Source of the DNA: Orychophragmus violaceus
Lineage: Eukaryota > Streptophyta > Magnoliopsida > Brassicales > Brassicaceae
Length of the DNA stretch: 64,000 nt
NCBI GenBank assembly: GCA_030180135.1
Contig: CM058233.1
Coordinates: 24,213,615 to 24,277,614 of the forward strand
Reading direction: 5' to 3'
The notes beneath the pieces were generated by a model. The model saw only the letters and a program-made list of their open reading frames with translations, ran no database searches and was not told the DNA's origin. Of the stretch, positions 21,475 to 33,316 are shown piece by piece; within the stretch, counting starts at the first letter, position 1; every line of letters begins with the position of its first letter. Position numbers and translations under genes: made by a program.

Positions 21475-22148
21475 TGTTGGAACGTTTAGATCAATCCTGA
21501 TTCAATTCCAGATTCAGATTATCCTAAACATGCGATCTAGGTTCTTCTCAGAATAGAAACAAATGATGATCTCACCTTATACCTGTTATTGCAGCGGAAA
21601 TGGATGGTATGTCTGAGATCAGAGAAACACCGAGGAATGAATCCTCCAAAGGTTCATACACGCTTTCACAGGAAACAGCTGCTAGACCACAAGGGGAACT
21701 CGGCGCAGAGAGAGAGAGTTTACGGCTCAAGTGTTAGGGTTAATCAGTCTGAAACTCGAGTTTTATGACACAAAACTCGTCCTGTTCCGTTTGGGCCATT
21801 TGGCCCAAATACCAATTAACTCGTCGGTGTTTGCGCACTGCATCGATCGTTGCACCTTATGCATCGATCGATGCACAGTGGCCAAACCTTTTATTCTCTC
21901 TAAGTACAGTAAATGCCTAGCACTTTTACTGTACTTCTGCTAAACCGTTCCTACACATTTTTCCTGTTAGCTTAGGCGTGTGACCCATATGGGATCATAT
22001 AATAAAGGCAATAAGTCCAAGACTTATAGATCATGAGCGGACTCTAGCAAGCCATCATGACCCCCAGTATTATATGACTTATGTCTGATCATTGACATAC
22101 TCTTACTTTCTAGAGACAGTACCGAGATTACTGGACACAATTCCAACA
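21475..22148 (-). repeat. 3' LTR of Copia G
   Basis: 674 bp, TGTTGGAACG to ATTCCAACA on the + strand. It includes a palindrome module at 21834-21880. Confidence 0.95.
21834..21880. repeat. Palindrome module in the G 3' LTR
   Basis: GCACTGCATCGATCGTTGCAC, four bases, then GCATCGATCGATGCACAGTG. It sits at the same LTR position as in F, but the arms are GCATCGATCGATGC instead of TGTCGATCGACA. The structure is kept while the sequence changed in both arms. The other LTR copy is at 28899-28946. Confidence 0.85.
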
Positions 22149-23001
22149 ATCTCCCACTTGTACTGGAATCTCTGTATTCATAATCCTTTTGTCTCAATAT
22201 CTCGATTAGTCATAAGGCAAGATCAGTGTCATCCTTATAAAGCCTAATCTTGTTCATCGGACTCTGATTTGATACTGACAATCCAAACGACTCGGGAAAG
22301 TCCGTTTGAGCATGGCCATGCATTTTCCAGTATTCAAATCTCCGATTGGCCTAGAGATATTCACTCCATTTATATTTGAAGGGACAAATCCCGTCTTGTT
22401 CCATCACTGTGAACTACTCATTTCTTAATGTACCCAAACAAGGTCATTATAACTATCGCAGAACGATAGCGTTAGACAATGATCAAAGTGCATCAGTCCA
22501 TGTGCAGTCACATGCATGCGAACTCAGGTCTAAGGACTATACTCTATAGTCGTAGTAAGAATCTTTTATGACACAGATATAAATATCCTGAAGAGTTCTT
22601 ATAATCGGGTCTTGTCCGGTCGTATGTTCCCAACATACACCTATGTACTGACTTTGATGCCGCGCATCTATGACATATGAAACTTGGTCATAAGTCACAT
22701 AACAATCTAGTCTCACACGGTTGTTGGTGTTCCAATTTCAACAACCTTCGACTAGGGACAGGATGATATAAAACATTTATCAAACATAGGGTCTCATGAT
22801 CAAGCTAAATGACTTCGATGACTCAAGATCAAGTCATTTACTTCGATGACCTATAAAATGGTTCATATCATTTTGGAACGATTATTTCATCACAGTTAAA
22901 ATAATCTTGAAATAATAATTTCATTAAACATAAAATAATGTTTTACAAGAACATATCAAATAACTAAAATAAAGCCCACAAAACTCCCACTCAAATTTAG
23001 A
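22149..23001 (-). other. 3' untranslated region of Copia G
   Basis: Counterpart of 5850-6701 in F. It is non-coding and ends in the purine tract CAAGTGGGAGAT on the minus strand. Confidence 0.8.
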
Positions 23002-26000
23002 TTACATTTCAATGTTTCTAATGCCTACAGCTTCAGTCAGGAACTCGAGCTTAGGCCTTGGGAGTGGCTTTGTCAACGGATCAGCGACATTATCATCTGT
23101 CGGAACTCGGCTGATCTTGACTTCCTTTCTATTAATGATGTCACGTATCAAGTGATATCTTCTTTGAACATGCTTGGATTTCTGGTGTGATCTTGGTTCC
23201 TTTGCCTGAGCTATAGCACCATTGTTGTCACAAAATAGCGCCAGAGGCTCAGCCGCATCTGGTATCACACCTAGTTCCATAATGAACTTTCGTATCCAAA
23301 CAGCTTCCTTCGCTGCTTCTGAGGCGGCGATATATTCAGCTTCTGTAGTGGAATCAGCAACGGTGTCTTGCTTGGAGCTTCTCCAACTTACTGCACCGCC
23401 ATTCAGACAAAAGATATAACCGGACTGTGACCGGAAATCATCTGTGTCTGTCTGGAAACTTGCGTCCGTGAATCCACTGACTTTAAGCACATCATTTCCA
23501 CCGTACACCAAGAATTTATCCTTAGTATGTCTTAGATACTTTAAGATATTCTTTACGGCAATCCAATGGTTTTCACCTGGATTTGACTGGTATCTACTCG
23601 TCATGCTCAATGCATAAGCAACATCAGGACGAGTACAGATCATGGCATACATGACAGATCCTATTGCAGATGCATAAGGAATATTCTTCATGCGCTCAAG
23701 CTCAGCAGCCGACGTAGGGCTCTGCTTCTTGCTTAGCGTTGTGCCATGTACCATTGGCGTGAAGCCCTTCTTGGAATCTTTCATGCTGAATCTTTGTAGG
23801 ACTTTGTCAATGTATGAGTCTTGACACAAGCCTATCAGCTTCTTAGGTCTATCACGATAGATCCTAATTCCAAGAACGTATGCGGCTTCACCCATGTCTT
23901 TCATGGAAAAACAACTTCCAAGCCAGTCTTTTACGGACTTTAGCATTGGAACGTCGTTTCCGAGAAGCAGTATGTCATCGACATACAGAATAAGAAATAC
24001 AATCTTGCTCCCACTAGATTTCTTATACACGCATTGTTCTTCTTCGTTTCTGATGAAGTCAAATTGCTTGATCGCTTCATCAAAACGAAGATTCCAGCTC
24101 CTCGATGCTTGCTTCAATCCATAAATGGATTTATGAAGCTTGCATACTTTCCCAGCATTCTTCGGATCTATGTAACCGTCAGGTTGTCTCATATACACAT
24201 TCTCTTCCAGAATACCATTCAAGAAGGCGGTTTTCACGTCCATCTGCCAAATTTCATAATCATGAAAAGCTGCAGTTGCTAGTAGAATCCGAATAGATTT
24301 CATCATAGCCACTGGTGAATAGGTTTCATCGTAGTCCACACCGTGAACTTGTCTGAAACCTTTTGCCACCAACCTGGCTTTATAAATCTGGACATTTCCA
24401 TCCACGTCAATCTTCTTCTTGAAGATCCATTTGCACTCGATGGCTTTTACACCAGCGGGTAAGTCAACCAACGAAAACATTTGGTTGACCGACATGGAGT
24501 CCATTTCGGAATCAGTGGCCTTGCGCCACTTAGAGGAATCTGGGCCCATCATGGCTTGATTGAAGTTCGATGGTTCATCACCATCAATGATCAAAAGATC
24601 ATGACAGTCAGTCACGAGGAACCCTTGATATCTCTCGGGTTCGTGACGGATCCTCCCGGATCTTCGAACTTCAGGTACTACAGGTTCAGGCTCTACAATT
24701 TCTTGTAGGTCCTCCTGCTGCTCTTCCTCATTAGGTTGAGCAGTATCCTGTTCATCTTGAATTTCTTCAAGCAGTACCTTACTCCCACTTTCTTTCTTAG
24801 AGAGAAACTCCCTCTCAAGAAAGTTACAATCCCGGGCAACAAAAATCTTGTTCTCGGAACGTAGATAGAAGTAATAAGCCTTGGTTTCCCGTGGATAACC
24901 AATGAAGTAGCATTTGTCAGATTTTGGTGTAAGCTTGTCTGAGATCAATCTCTTGACGTAGGCTTCACAACCCCAAATTCTGAGATAAGACAGCACTGGA
25001 GCTTCTCCAGTCCATAATTCATATGGTGTCTTTGCTACTGCTTTTGATGGCGCTCTGTTTAGAGTGAACACTGCTGTTAGCAGAGCATATCCCCAAAGGG
25101 ATATTGGAAGGTCTGTGTGACTCATCATAGATCGAACCATATCCAATAAGGTCCGATTTCTCCTCTCAGACACACCATTCCATTGAGGTGTTCCAGGAGG
25201 AGTGAGTTGGGATACGATCCCACACTCTCTCAGATGATCACTGAATTCCTGGCTCAAGTATTCTCCCCCTCGGTCGGACCTAAGAGCCTTAATGCTTTTG
25301 CCAAGTTGGTTCTGTACTTCATTTTGGAATTCTCTGAACTTTTCAAAAGATTCAGACTTATGTTTCATCAAATAAACATATCCATACCTACTGAAATCAT
25401 CAGTGAAGGTAATGAAGTACTGATAGTTTCCTCTTGCATTTGTGGACATTGGGCCACACACATCAGTGTGTATCAGGCCCAATAAGTCACTGGCCCTCTC
25501 GTTAGGTTTATTAAAGGGGGCCCGTGTCATTTTGCCCATCATGCATGATTCGCATTTCTCACATGACTCAAAGTCAAATGAGCCAAGAAGTCCATTCGAA
25601 TGGAGCCTCTTGATGCGTTTCTCGCTGATGTGCCCTAAACGACAATGCCATAGAAACGTTCGGTTTTCCTCATTAGGTTTAAACCGTTTTGTATTAATGT
25701 TATAAATTGGCGCAGATTGATCGAGTATGTAAAGCCCATTCGAAAGAGGGGCAGAACCATAGAACAAATTGTTGCGATTGAAGGAACATAATTTATTCTT
25801 AACTGAAAAATCATAACCTTCCAAATCCAACAAAGAAATTGAAATAATATTTCTGCTTATAGCAGGTACAAAATAACAATTATTCAGTTCTAAAATCAAT
25901 CCCGAAGGTAAAGACAACAAGTATGTGCCTACAGCTAGTGCTGAAACTTTCGCTCCATTCCCAACTCGTAGCTCCACTTGTCCTTGCTTCAGCCTTCTAC

Positions 26001-26979
26001 TGTTGCTGAGTGCCTGCATATTAGTACAAATATGAGCCCCACAACCAGTATCCATGACCCATGAGGTATTATCAGAAGTAGTTGTATTAACTTCTATAAC
26101 AAAAATACCTGATGAAGAAGTCTCGAAAGTCTTCTTCTTCAATTCCTTTAGACCTTCCTGGAATTTCTTACAATCTCTTCTCCAATGCCCCAAATCTTTG
26201 CAGAACCTGCACATGTCAGTAGGCCCAGCCTTGGACTTGGGCTTGGGCTTTGGCGTGTCCTTGTCCGTGACTTGGACAGCCTTGGCCTTTCCCTTATCCT
26301 TAGCAGAGGATTTCTTAAACCCCTTGCCCTTCTGCACCATAAGCACATTGGGGTCCTTGGCGGTTTTCCTCAAGTTGGGCTCTGCAGTCTTGAGCATTCC
26401 GTGAAGCTCAGGTAGTGTCTTACTCAAGCCATGCATGTTAAAGTTCAGAATGAACTGATCATAGCTTGCAGGTAAAGACTGCAGAATGATGTCGCAGGCA
26501 AGTTCCTGGCTGATTGGGCAGTCGAGTTTCTGAAGATGATCGAGATAACCCATCATCTTCAAGACATGAGGACTCACTGCCGCATTCGCAGCCAACTTGC
26601 AGTCCAAGAGGTTCTTAACTGTTTGAAACCTCTCAGTCCTAGCCTGCTCCTGAAAAAGCGATTTCAGGCTTGCCATTATCTCGATGGGAGACAATACACT
26701 TTCGAACTGTTTTTGCAGCTCAGGAGTCATTGTCACCAACATCAGGCAATAGACATCATTTTCATCTGACGAATGCTTTTCCCAAGCATTGTGCAGAGTC
26801 CTGGCGGCATTGGCAAGAGGCCTCTCGGGGAGGGGATCACGAAGGACATAGTCCTTCTTCTCCTGCTTGAGGACCAGCCTCAAGTTCCTTGACCACGTCA
26901 GGAAGTTCGTTCCAGTCAGCTTCTCCTTCTCGAGAACAGACCGGATCGAGAATGTGTTTTGTGTGCTTGTAGTAGTCAT
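23002..26979 (-). CDS. Copia gag-pol polyprotein (copy G), intact
   Basis: 1325 residues, the same length as the F protein and differing at only scattered positions, for example CRFCKDLGHWRRDC in the zinc knuckle and VYMRQPDG in reverse transcriptase. It is the Copia polyprotein with gag, zinc knuckle, protease DTG, integrase DDE, reverse transcriptase YVDD and RNase H in that order. No stop or frameshift is seen. With LTRs almost identical, this is the best candidate in the window for a recently active element. It lies antisense to its host element B. Confidence 0.95.
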   Translation of the reverse strand: MTTTSTQNTFSIRSVLEKEKLTGTNFLTWSRNLRLVLKQEKKDYVLRDPLPERPLANAARTLHNAWEKHSSDENDVYCLMLVTMTPELQKQFESVLSPIEIMASLKSLFQEQARTERFQTVKNLLDCKLAANAAVSPHVLKMMGYLDHLQKLDCPISQELACDIILQSLPASYDQFILNFNMHGLSKTLPELHGMLKTAEPNLRKTAKDPNVLMVQKGKGFKKSSAKDKGKAKAVQVTDKDTPKPKPKSKAGPTDMCRFCKDLGHWRRDCKKFQEGLKELKKKTFETSSSGIFVIEVNTTTSDNTSWVMDTGCGAHICTNMQALSNSRRLKQGQVELRVGNGAKVSALAVGTYLLSLPSGLILELNNCYFVPAISRNIISISLLDLEGYDFSVKNKLCSFNRNNLFYGSAPLSNGLYILDQSAPIYNINTKRFKPNEENRTFLWHCRLGHISEKRIKRLHSNGLLGSFDFESCEKCESCMMGKMTRAPFNKPNERASDLLGLIHTDVCGPMSTNARGNYQYFITFTDDFSRYGYVYLMKHKSESFEKFREFQNEVQNQLGKSIKALRSDRGGEYLSQEFSDHLRECGIVSQLTPPGTPQWNGVSERRNRTLLDMVRSMMSHTDLPISLWGYALLTAVFTLNRAPSKAVAKTPYELWTGEAPVLSYLRIWGCEAYVKRLISDKLTPKSDKCYFIGYPRETKAYYFYLRSENKIFVARDCNFLEREFLSKKESGSKVLLEEIQDEQDTAQPNEEEQQEDLQEIVEPEPVVPEVRRSGRIRHEPERYQGFLVTDCHDLLIIDGDEPSNFNQAMMGPDSSKWRKATDSEMDSMSVNQMFSLVDLPAGVKAIECKWIFKKKIDVDGNVQIYKARLVAKGFRQVHGVDYDETYSPVAMMKSIRILLATAAFHDYEIWQMDVKTAFLNGILEENVYMRQPDGYIDPKNAGKVCKLHKSIYGLKQASRSWNLRFDEAIKQFDFIRNEEEQCVYKKSSGSKIVFLILYVDDILLLGNDVPMLKSVKDWLGSCFSMKDMGEAAYVLGIRIYRDRPKKLIGLCQDSYIDKVLQRFSMKDSKKGFTPMVHGTTLSKKQSPTSAAELERMKNIPYASAIGSVMYAMICTRPDVAYALSMTSRYQSNPGENHWIAVKNILKYLRHTKDKFLVYGGNDVLKVSGFTDASFQTDTDDFRSQSGYIFCLNGGAVSWRSSKQDTVADSTTEAEYIAASEAAKEAVWIRKFIMELGVIPDAAEPLALFCDNNGAIAQAKEPRSHQKSKHVQRRYHLIRDIINRKEVKISRVPTDDNVADPLTKPLPRPKLEFLTEAVGIRNIEM

Positions 26980-28539
26980 ATCTGAAATATATAAATAAAA
27001 AGGTTATTAGTTAAATGTTCAAAATGATTAATCTCGTATTAAAATTAATATGATTAATCATGCATTATATTCAATAACATCAGTTACCCTCAATAGAATA
27101 TAATGATTCCAAGATCCACATATAACTAAGATTAAAGTGGGCCACTGGCCGTCACCCAACCTTAGCTTATATCGGTAAGCCCTATATCGGCTAATTATAT
27201 CCGTGATATAACTCTTGGTTGTGAATCTGGGCCCGAGGCCCAATCCACTCTGATGTCTCAAGGCCCGGGACTCCCGATGGCCTAGTCAAGAAAACCCGAC
27301 TATACAGTCATGTAATCATTAATGTCTGGGACTCCCAATGACATTTATGAATCACAAACCGTCTTACCCACGCAAAAGCAGACACCCTCACACTGTAAGG
27401 CCATGAATACAATTGAATGGGCTTTGACAGCTGACATAGCCTGGACAAGACATCCAACGCTTGATATTATTTGAGGTTCGTAGGTTTATTAAAATTTCAT
27501 TCCCAAAATAGAAGATTACTATTTCGGGAAACTTTCTATTTTTGAAACCTACTATTTTCGGAAACTTTCTAAAATTGGAAACTTTCTAAAACCGGAAACT
27601 TTCTAACTTTAGAAATTTCTTAAAATCCAAAACCCGCAAATTCAGAAACTTCTATTTTGAGAAACTTTCTAATTTCAAAATTTCGGAAACTTTAATTTAA
27701 ACTCGACTTTATAATTTTATAAAATAAATTTTAAATTGATCTGAAGAAAGACTCAAATAATTTGCCCAATTGTTTTAACTTCTTGGCCCGAGGCCCAAGA
27801 ATTTGTCCATGTCCAAGACATGACCCAATTGTCCAATTATTTGACATAACCGGTCTGGTTCATTAAAACTGGTCTAACCAAGTTTTAATTACTACGATGA
27901 CCACAATTGTCAACCGGTTATTTACTAAACCGGTTTTTCTCAATTTATTTGGTCCAACCAAATCAAATTAGAAATTCCTGGTTTAGGCACTAAATCCAAT
28001 AATTCTTTCGACATTGGATTTCTTATCCCGGTTTAACCAGACATGATAAAATTATCAAATCTGTTTATTAAACCGAGACGTTTAATTTTAATTAAATTAA
28101 ACCGAGCCAAAACCCTAACCGCATCGATCGATGCTCACAGCATCGATCCTGCAACGATCGTTCATCGATCCTGCATCGATCGATGCTCTCACGCGTGCAC
28201 GAACGGTTATCAGGTTTGGCCGAGAGATTCTCGCGAGATCCATGCGATCGTTTGAACGATCCATGCGATCGCAGTCAATCTCTCGCGACTGCAACGATCG
28301 ATCCTTGCATTGCATCGATCGATGCAATGCGATCTCAGTCGATGCAAAATCAGTTTAGATCACATACCAAATCAATATAGTTTGGTCATGCGATTTTTAA
28401 ACAGTTTGTTTGGGATTCAATTCTTGTTTCTTAAGTGATTTATCTTATCAGTAGTTGATTCAAAACACTTTTAAACAAGAAAACAGTCCTAAACATGAAT
28501 CTAAACAAGAAAAACCAGAACCTAAAGCTCTGATACCAC
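26980..28539 (-). other. Leader of Copia G
   Basis: Non-coding. It carries the AGAAAGTTTCC minisatellite (27520-27694), a cluster of GCATCGATCGATGC palindromes (28120-28345) and the primer site TGGTATCAGAGC (28527-28538, minus). Confidence 0.75.
28120..28345. repeat. CGATCG palindrome cluster in the G leader
   Basis: Repeated GCATCGATCGATGC, CATCGATCCTGCA and CAACGATCG(A/T)TC words, the counterpart of 417-722 in F. Short ORFs across it on both strands are artefacts. Confidence 0.85.
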
Positions 28540-29213
28540 TGTTGGAACGTTTAGATCAATCCTGATTCAATTCCAGATTCAGATTATCCTAAACATGCGA
28601 TCTAGGTTCTTCTCAGAATAGAAACAAATGATGATCTCACCTTATACCTGTTATTGCAGCGGAAATGGATGGTATGTCTGAGATCAGAGAAACACCGAGG
28701 GATGAATCCTCCAAAGGTTCACACACGCTTTCACAGGAAACAGCTGCTAGACCACAAGGGGAACTCGGCGCAGAGAGAGAGAGTTTACGGCTCAAGTGTT
28801 AGGGTTAATCAGTCTGAAACTCGAGTTTTATGACACAAAACTCGTCCTGTTCCGTTTGGGCCATTTGGCCCAAATACCAATTAACTCGTCGGTGTTTGCG
28901 CACTGCATCGATCGTTGCACCTTATGCATCGATCGATGCACAGTGGCCAAACCTTTTATTCTCTCTAAGTACAGTAAATGCCTAGCACTTTTACTGTACT
29001 TCTGCTAAACCGTTCCTACACATTTTTCCTGTTAGCTTAGGCGTGTGACCCATATGGGATCATATAATAAAGGCAATAAGTCCAAGACTTATAGATCATG
29101 AGCGGACTCTAGCAAGCCATCATGACCCCCAGTATTATATGACTTATGTCTGATCATTGACATACTCTTACTTTCTAGAGACAGTACCGAGATTACTGGA
29201 CACAATTCCAACA
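28540..29213 (-). repeat. 5' LTR of Copia G
   Basis: 674 bp, the partner of 21475-22148. Its palindrome module is at 28899-28946. Confidence 0.95.
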
Positions 29214-30079
29214 AAGTTTTCTCGAACCTAAACCGTTTTAAACCCGAATTTTCACCCAAAATCGATTTAATGAACCGGTTTGAACCGATTCCCCCCTTGC
29301 TTTCTCCTCCAAGTCGCGACTCTCTCTCTCTTTTCACTCACTCTTGCGATTTCACTAAGATATTTTCAAAGCACTTCAAACTCTTCAATCTCCATCAATT
29401 CTCATCGGATTTTCGTGATTCAAGGCTCTGTGTTTCCGATTTCTCGAGCACTATCTTGTTATCCCCTTGTTTCTCTCATCCTCTCATCCTCCAAACAAGG
29501 TAAAGCTCTCCAAATCCGAGTTTATGGTTCATGCAAAAAGATTTTTGATTTTTTCTAGAACTGGAATTTGTGGCTGTTGGTTGATGATGCTTGTTAAAAA
29601 CCTTTGCTAGGCTGTTCCTAGATGATTACCCAACTCAATTTCGCCCTAGGAATGAATGAATTTGACTTTTGGTGAATTAGGGTTCTTGAGAAATTTGGAA
29701 TCCGAAAATATTTGGGGGTTTTCTAATTGGATGGTTTCTAATGATGCATTGGATTGTTAAGGGCTTAATTTTGTGATACTACTTGATTTGGATGAGTTTT
29801 GTTTCACAAAAGTTTCAAAAATGTGCATTAAGGACCTTTGGTTGATGAGATTGTGAATTGCTCAAGAAAGTGATTGATTTGCTTGTACATTGTGCTTATG
29901 CTGAGCTAGAATTGAGTTTGGTTGAGATGTTTAGGCTTGTTTTCTCCATTGAAACTGAAAAAGTATGCAATTGTTAAGCTCCCACAATTGTTGATCATGG
30001 ATGTCTCGAGCTATTATTCATTGTATGGTTGGATTGTGATCTGTGCTGATTCACTTTTTGAGTTGTCTTTTGTTGGACA
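29214..30079 (+). promoter_or_regulatory. Putative 5'UTR and intron before the env-like gene of B
   Basis: From about 29286 the sequence is pyrimidine-rich like a plant 5'UTR (CTCTCTCTCTCTTTTCACTC). It ends in AACAAG/GTAAAG (GT at 29500). AT-rich, T-rich intron-like sequence runs to a possible acceptor AG at 30061-30062, 17 bases before the ATG. Element A has the same arrangement. This suggests a spliced or separately promoted message for the second gene. Confidence 0.45.
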
Positions 30080-31785
30080 ATGACGAGAAAGCGCGCCAAC
30101 CCGAAACCAAAAGCACAAAAGCCGGTTGAAGATGTGGGAACCTCATCAAGAGGGAAAGAGGTATCAGTTGAGGAAGGGGTACCCGAGGCTCGAGTAAAAG
30201 TGATTGAGAACCCACAAAAGTACACCGCTTCTGAGTTGTATGACAAGCTGGAGGGGATACCGTTCTTGTCAACCCGATACCCCCACACCCCGACACTTAC
30301 TGCACTTGGGCTGCTAGATGACTACAACGAGATTGTAGAAAACATGGGTCTTAAGGAGTTCTTCAACCTCGCCAGTGACTCCTACCAGAGCTCAGCATGT
30401 CAATTCCTCTCAACCATGGAGGCATCAGTCAATATGAGAAGAGCAGCTTTAGCAGGGGAAGTGAGTCGGGGAAAGATTGATTTCCAAATGGGCAGGAAGA
30501 AGTTTAGCATGACATATGAGGACATAGCTGCTGTCTTTGACTTTCCAGAGAATGGTGCTCAGCTGGGGACTTTTATCCCTATTGATAAAGACGACCTCGA
30601 GGGTGTTTGGCGATGATAGCTGATGGGCCCTTTAAGCTGGGGGGTATGAAAGCTGCAAGGATCAGACATCCGGCTATTAGATATGTGCACAAGGCATTGG
30701 CACACACGTTCTTTGATAGGAAGGAGGTCAACCAAGTCCACGAACAGGAAATGAAGATGTTGTACATTGGGCTGCAGCCACTCCTGCTCACTTATCCCAA
30801 CGGTCAGCCCATACCACCGGTTGAGCGCCTCCCGAGCTACACTTCCATTCTGATAGAGCAGTTTGTTGTCCACCGAGAGTGGGCTATGTCAGTGAGGGAC
30901 TCTAGCCCAAAGTTCAGCATGGCTGGTCTGATCACACCGTTGCTTGTGAAAAAGAAGATAAAACTAGAAGGAAGTCTGAACGAGAAGACATTTGGGGAAC
31001 CTACACCTATTGCATGGCTGGATGTCCAATACCTTACCCGAACTCACTACCTTGCATCCAAGCCGCCTCCAGAGCGCCATCTCTACCAGATGTGCTCAGG
31101 TACTTCCCATGAAGAAGGGTACCTCCTCCCAAACCCCGACGTTACAAGTTTTGCCAACAGAGCTAATATCAGATTTTTACCGGGAGTGGAGCATGTGTTT
31201 GGACCTCACGGGTCACAGAGAGTAGCTGCAGCAGAGCATGATACTTCCGACGCACCTGATGGGGTGTATGGGCTGCACATGTACCTTATTGAGCCTCTAG
31301 ATGATCCTATCGAGAACAGGACGATCAGAGCATTGAGGGACCAGAACCGGAGCCTCCAGAAGCAGAGCAAATGGCACGGTAGGAACATTAAGAAGTTGGC
31401 CTCCTGCTTGAAGAAAGTGACCAAAGTGCTTAAGATGATTGTCAGGAAGAAGGACAAGAGTAGCGCTGCAGGACAAGCCTCCACATCCCAAGAGGCTCAG
31501 GCTGGTGCAGATGAGGAGATTCAGGCAGCTACCGAGGAGGTGATAGCTGAGGCCGATATTCTGGTTGAGCAGGCTGAATTGGAGCAGGGCAGATACTCGG
31601 TTGCTGGACACGAGACATCAGGATCTGCACGCATGGCCCATGACTCCTATTATGAGGATCCTCACTGCCACTCTACCCGCGAGGACAGGAGGAAGAAGAG
31701 GAGAGCCATGAGGACACCTTCCTGCTCCTCCTCCAACCCAACTTACTCCATGGGGGATTCATCACCTCCGTATCTCCACTACTAG
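30080..31785 (+). pseudogene. ATHILA ORF-1/env-like gene of B, one frameshift
   Basis: Two overlapping frames (30080-30616 and about 30607-31785) form one gene of about 570 codons with a single frameshift near 30607-30616. The N-terminal half starts MTRKRANPKPKAQKPVEDVG. The second contains RIRHPAIRYVHKALAHTFF, which resembles the RSPVIRY.HK.LA..F block of the Arabidopsis ATHILA ORF-1 family. The C-terminal third has a coiled-coil or basic stretch (KKLASCLKKVTKVLKMIVRKK), an acidic Ala/Glu-rich region and a low-complexity Ser-rich tail. Family members sit after pol in Athila and are often called env-like. No convincing signal peptide or transmembrane segment is visible here. The function is unknown. 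Confidence 0.7.
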
Positions 31786-33316
31786 CCAGGTTACACTCCA
31801 CCCTTGTACATAGTTCTCTTTCTTTCTTTGTTTGCTTTTTGTTTGTTTTCGGTCTTTCTTCCTCGCTTAGATCACACAAGGGACCGTGTGATTTAAGTTT
31901 GGGGGAGAGACTATTTACTAATCTTGAGTCTCATGCATTCATCTAAGGCATAGAAAAACCAAAACAATTTAAAATTTTTGAAAATTTTCACAAAAAGAAG
32001 CATGTAGGATCGAGTCTAGTTAGTAGTTTAGGACTCATGCATTGGGGACGATGATGATTTTGCCTTGAAGAGGTTCACCAATTAAGTTGCTTGTTGCTTT
32101 AATCAATTTTCAAAAACAAAGGAAAACCCATTGCTTGACTTTGAGATTCTGAAATTCCCTATCCTTGTGAAGCTTGCATGAATTAAACTCGATTCATTGT
32201 TATTGGACTTAATTTGATTTTCGAAATATCTTGCTTAGGGGCTTGAAATACAATCCTATGATCCTTGCCCGGGCTATGTTTTCCCTTTTACCACTGTTTT
32301 GATTAGCTCGGACAACCATTGATCTTATGATCATGGCTTCCCTCACCCAAAGACCCTAAACTTTTCCTTGAAGCCAAATTGATTTGTGAGTGAGGCATGT
32401 TCTTGATAGCTTTTGGCATGTGCAAAAACTTGAGAGTATCGGGAACGACAATAGTCTTTTCTCATTTTTAGCTAGCTCTATTTGCCAAAAGGGTCTAGCA
32501 TTAGGATGGGAAACAAGTTTGGGGGAGAGATGAGAGCTATCTTGGGAATAAAATGATCAATGAAAGGGGTTGTAAAGTGTTCAATGAGAAAAGAAAAAAA
32601 AGTCACTAGGAGTTTAATCAAGAAGAGAGCATTGTGCAAAAGAAAAGAAAGAAAGATCAAGTCTGAAAAGAGACTAAGTAATGAAAAAGGTGTTTGCTCA
32701 TGATAAAAAAAGGAGAGAAGAATCAATTAAGAGTTTCCTAGTGACAAAGAAAAGAGAGAAAAAGAGCAAAAAGGGGTGAGAGTTTTGGGTGATTGAATCA
32801 GAGGTTTTTGGTGAGTGTTTGACTTTCATTATGGGATTGTATAGAGGAATCCTCTAGGGATTGGGTAGAACAATGAGAAAAGAACTTTGTATGCGTGAAT
32901 TGTTCCCTTTCTTAGATGGATTTTGTGTAATGCCATTTGCTCCTATTCTTGAGAGTTAACCACCGCCAAAGACACCACTTAGCCACCTCAAATAGCCTCT
33001 CTTGAACCTAGCCAATTGGGATTGATTGATTGCCCCTTTGTGAAATCGCACTTAACTTCTAAATGAATGTAAGGAATTGAGTTGATGATTGCTTGTGTTC
33101 TATAGGATCTCGGGAGTTGGAGTAGGGATTGAGGGAACGGTAATGTGGAAGTACATGGATAGTTAATGATTAGAGCAACTTGTAACTTCTTTGAAAGATC
33201 TTGTATCTTGTTGTGAGTCTTGTGGTTTTGAGCCCCCGCTTTCAAACCTTTTCCCCAACCTGTTGCGATTGACTAATGCTTGCTTGTGGACAAGCAAGAT
33301 TCAAGTTTGGGGGAAT
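31786..33316 (+). other. 3' untranslated region of B with repeated polypurine tracts
   Basis: No credible ORF. AAGTTTGGGGGAGAGA occurs at 31894-31909 and 32515-32530, and AAGTTTGGGGGA at 33303-33314 directly before the LTR. A hairpin ATCACAC/GTGTGAT (31871-31892) precedes the first. A hairpin CTTGCTTG/CAAGCAAG (33279-33298) precedes the last. Confidence 0.7.

Larger units (their letters stand above)
21475..29213 (-). mobile_element. Copia element G, second copy of family F, intact
   Basis: 7.74 kb with 674-bp LTRs that differ at about two positions by eye. The target duplication AAGTT is at 21470-21474 and 29214-29218. Its primer site lies at 28527-28538 (minus) and its purine tract at 22149-22160. 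It inserted in element B between pol and the env-like gene. Its LTR ends differ from F (GATCTAAACGTTCCAACA against AATCCTTCA), so the two are subfamilies with nearly identical proteins. Confidence 0.96.
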
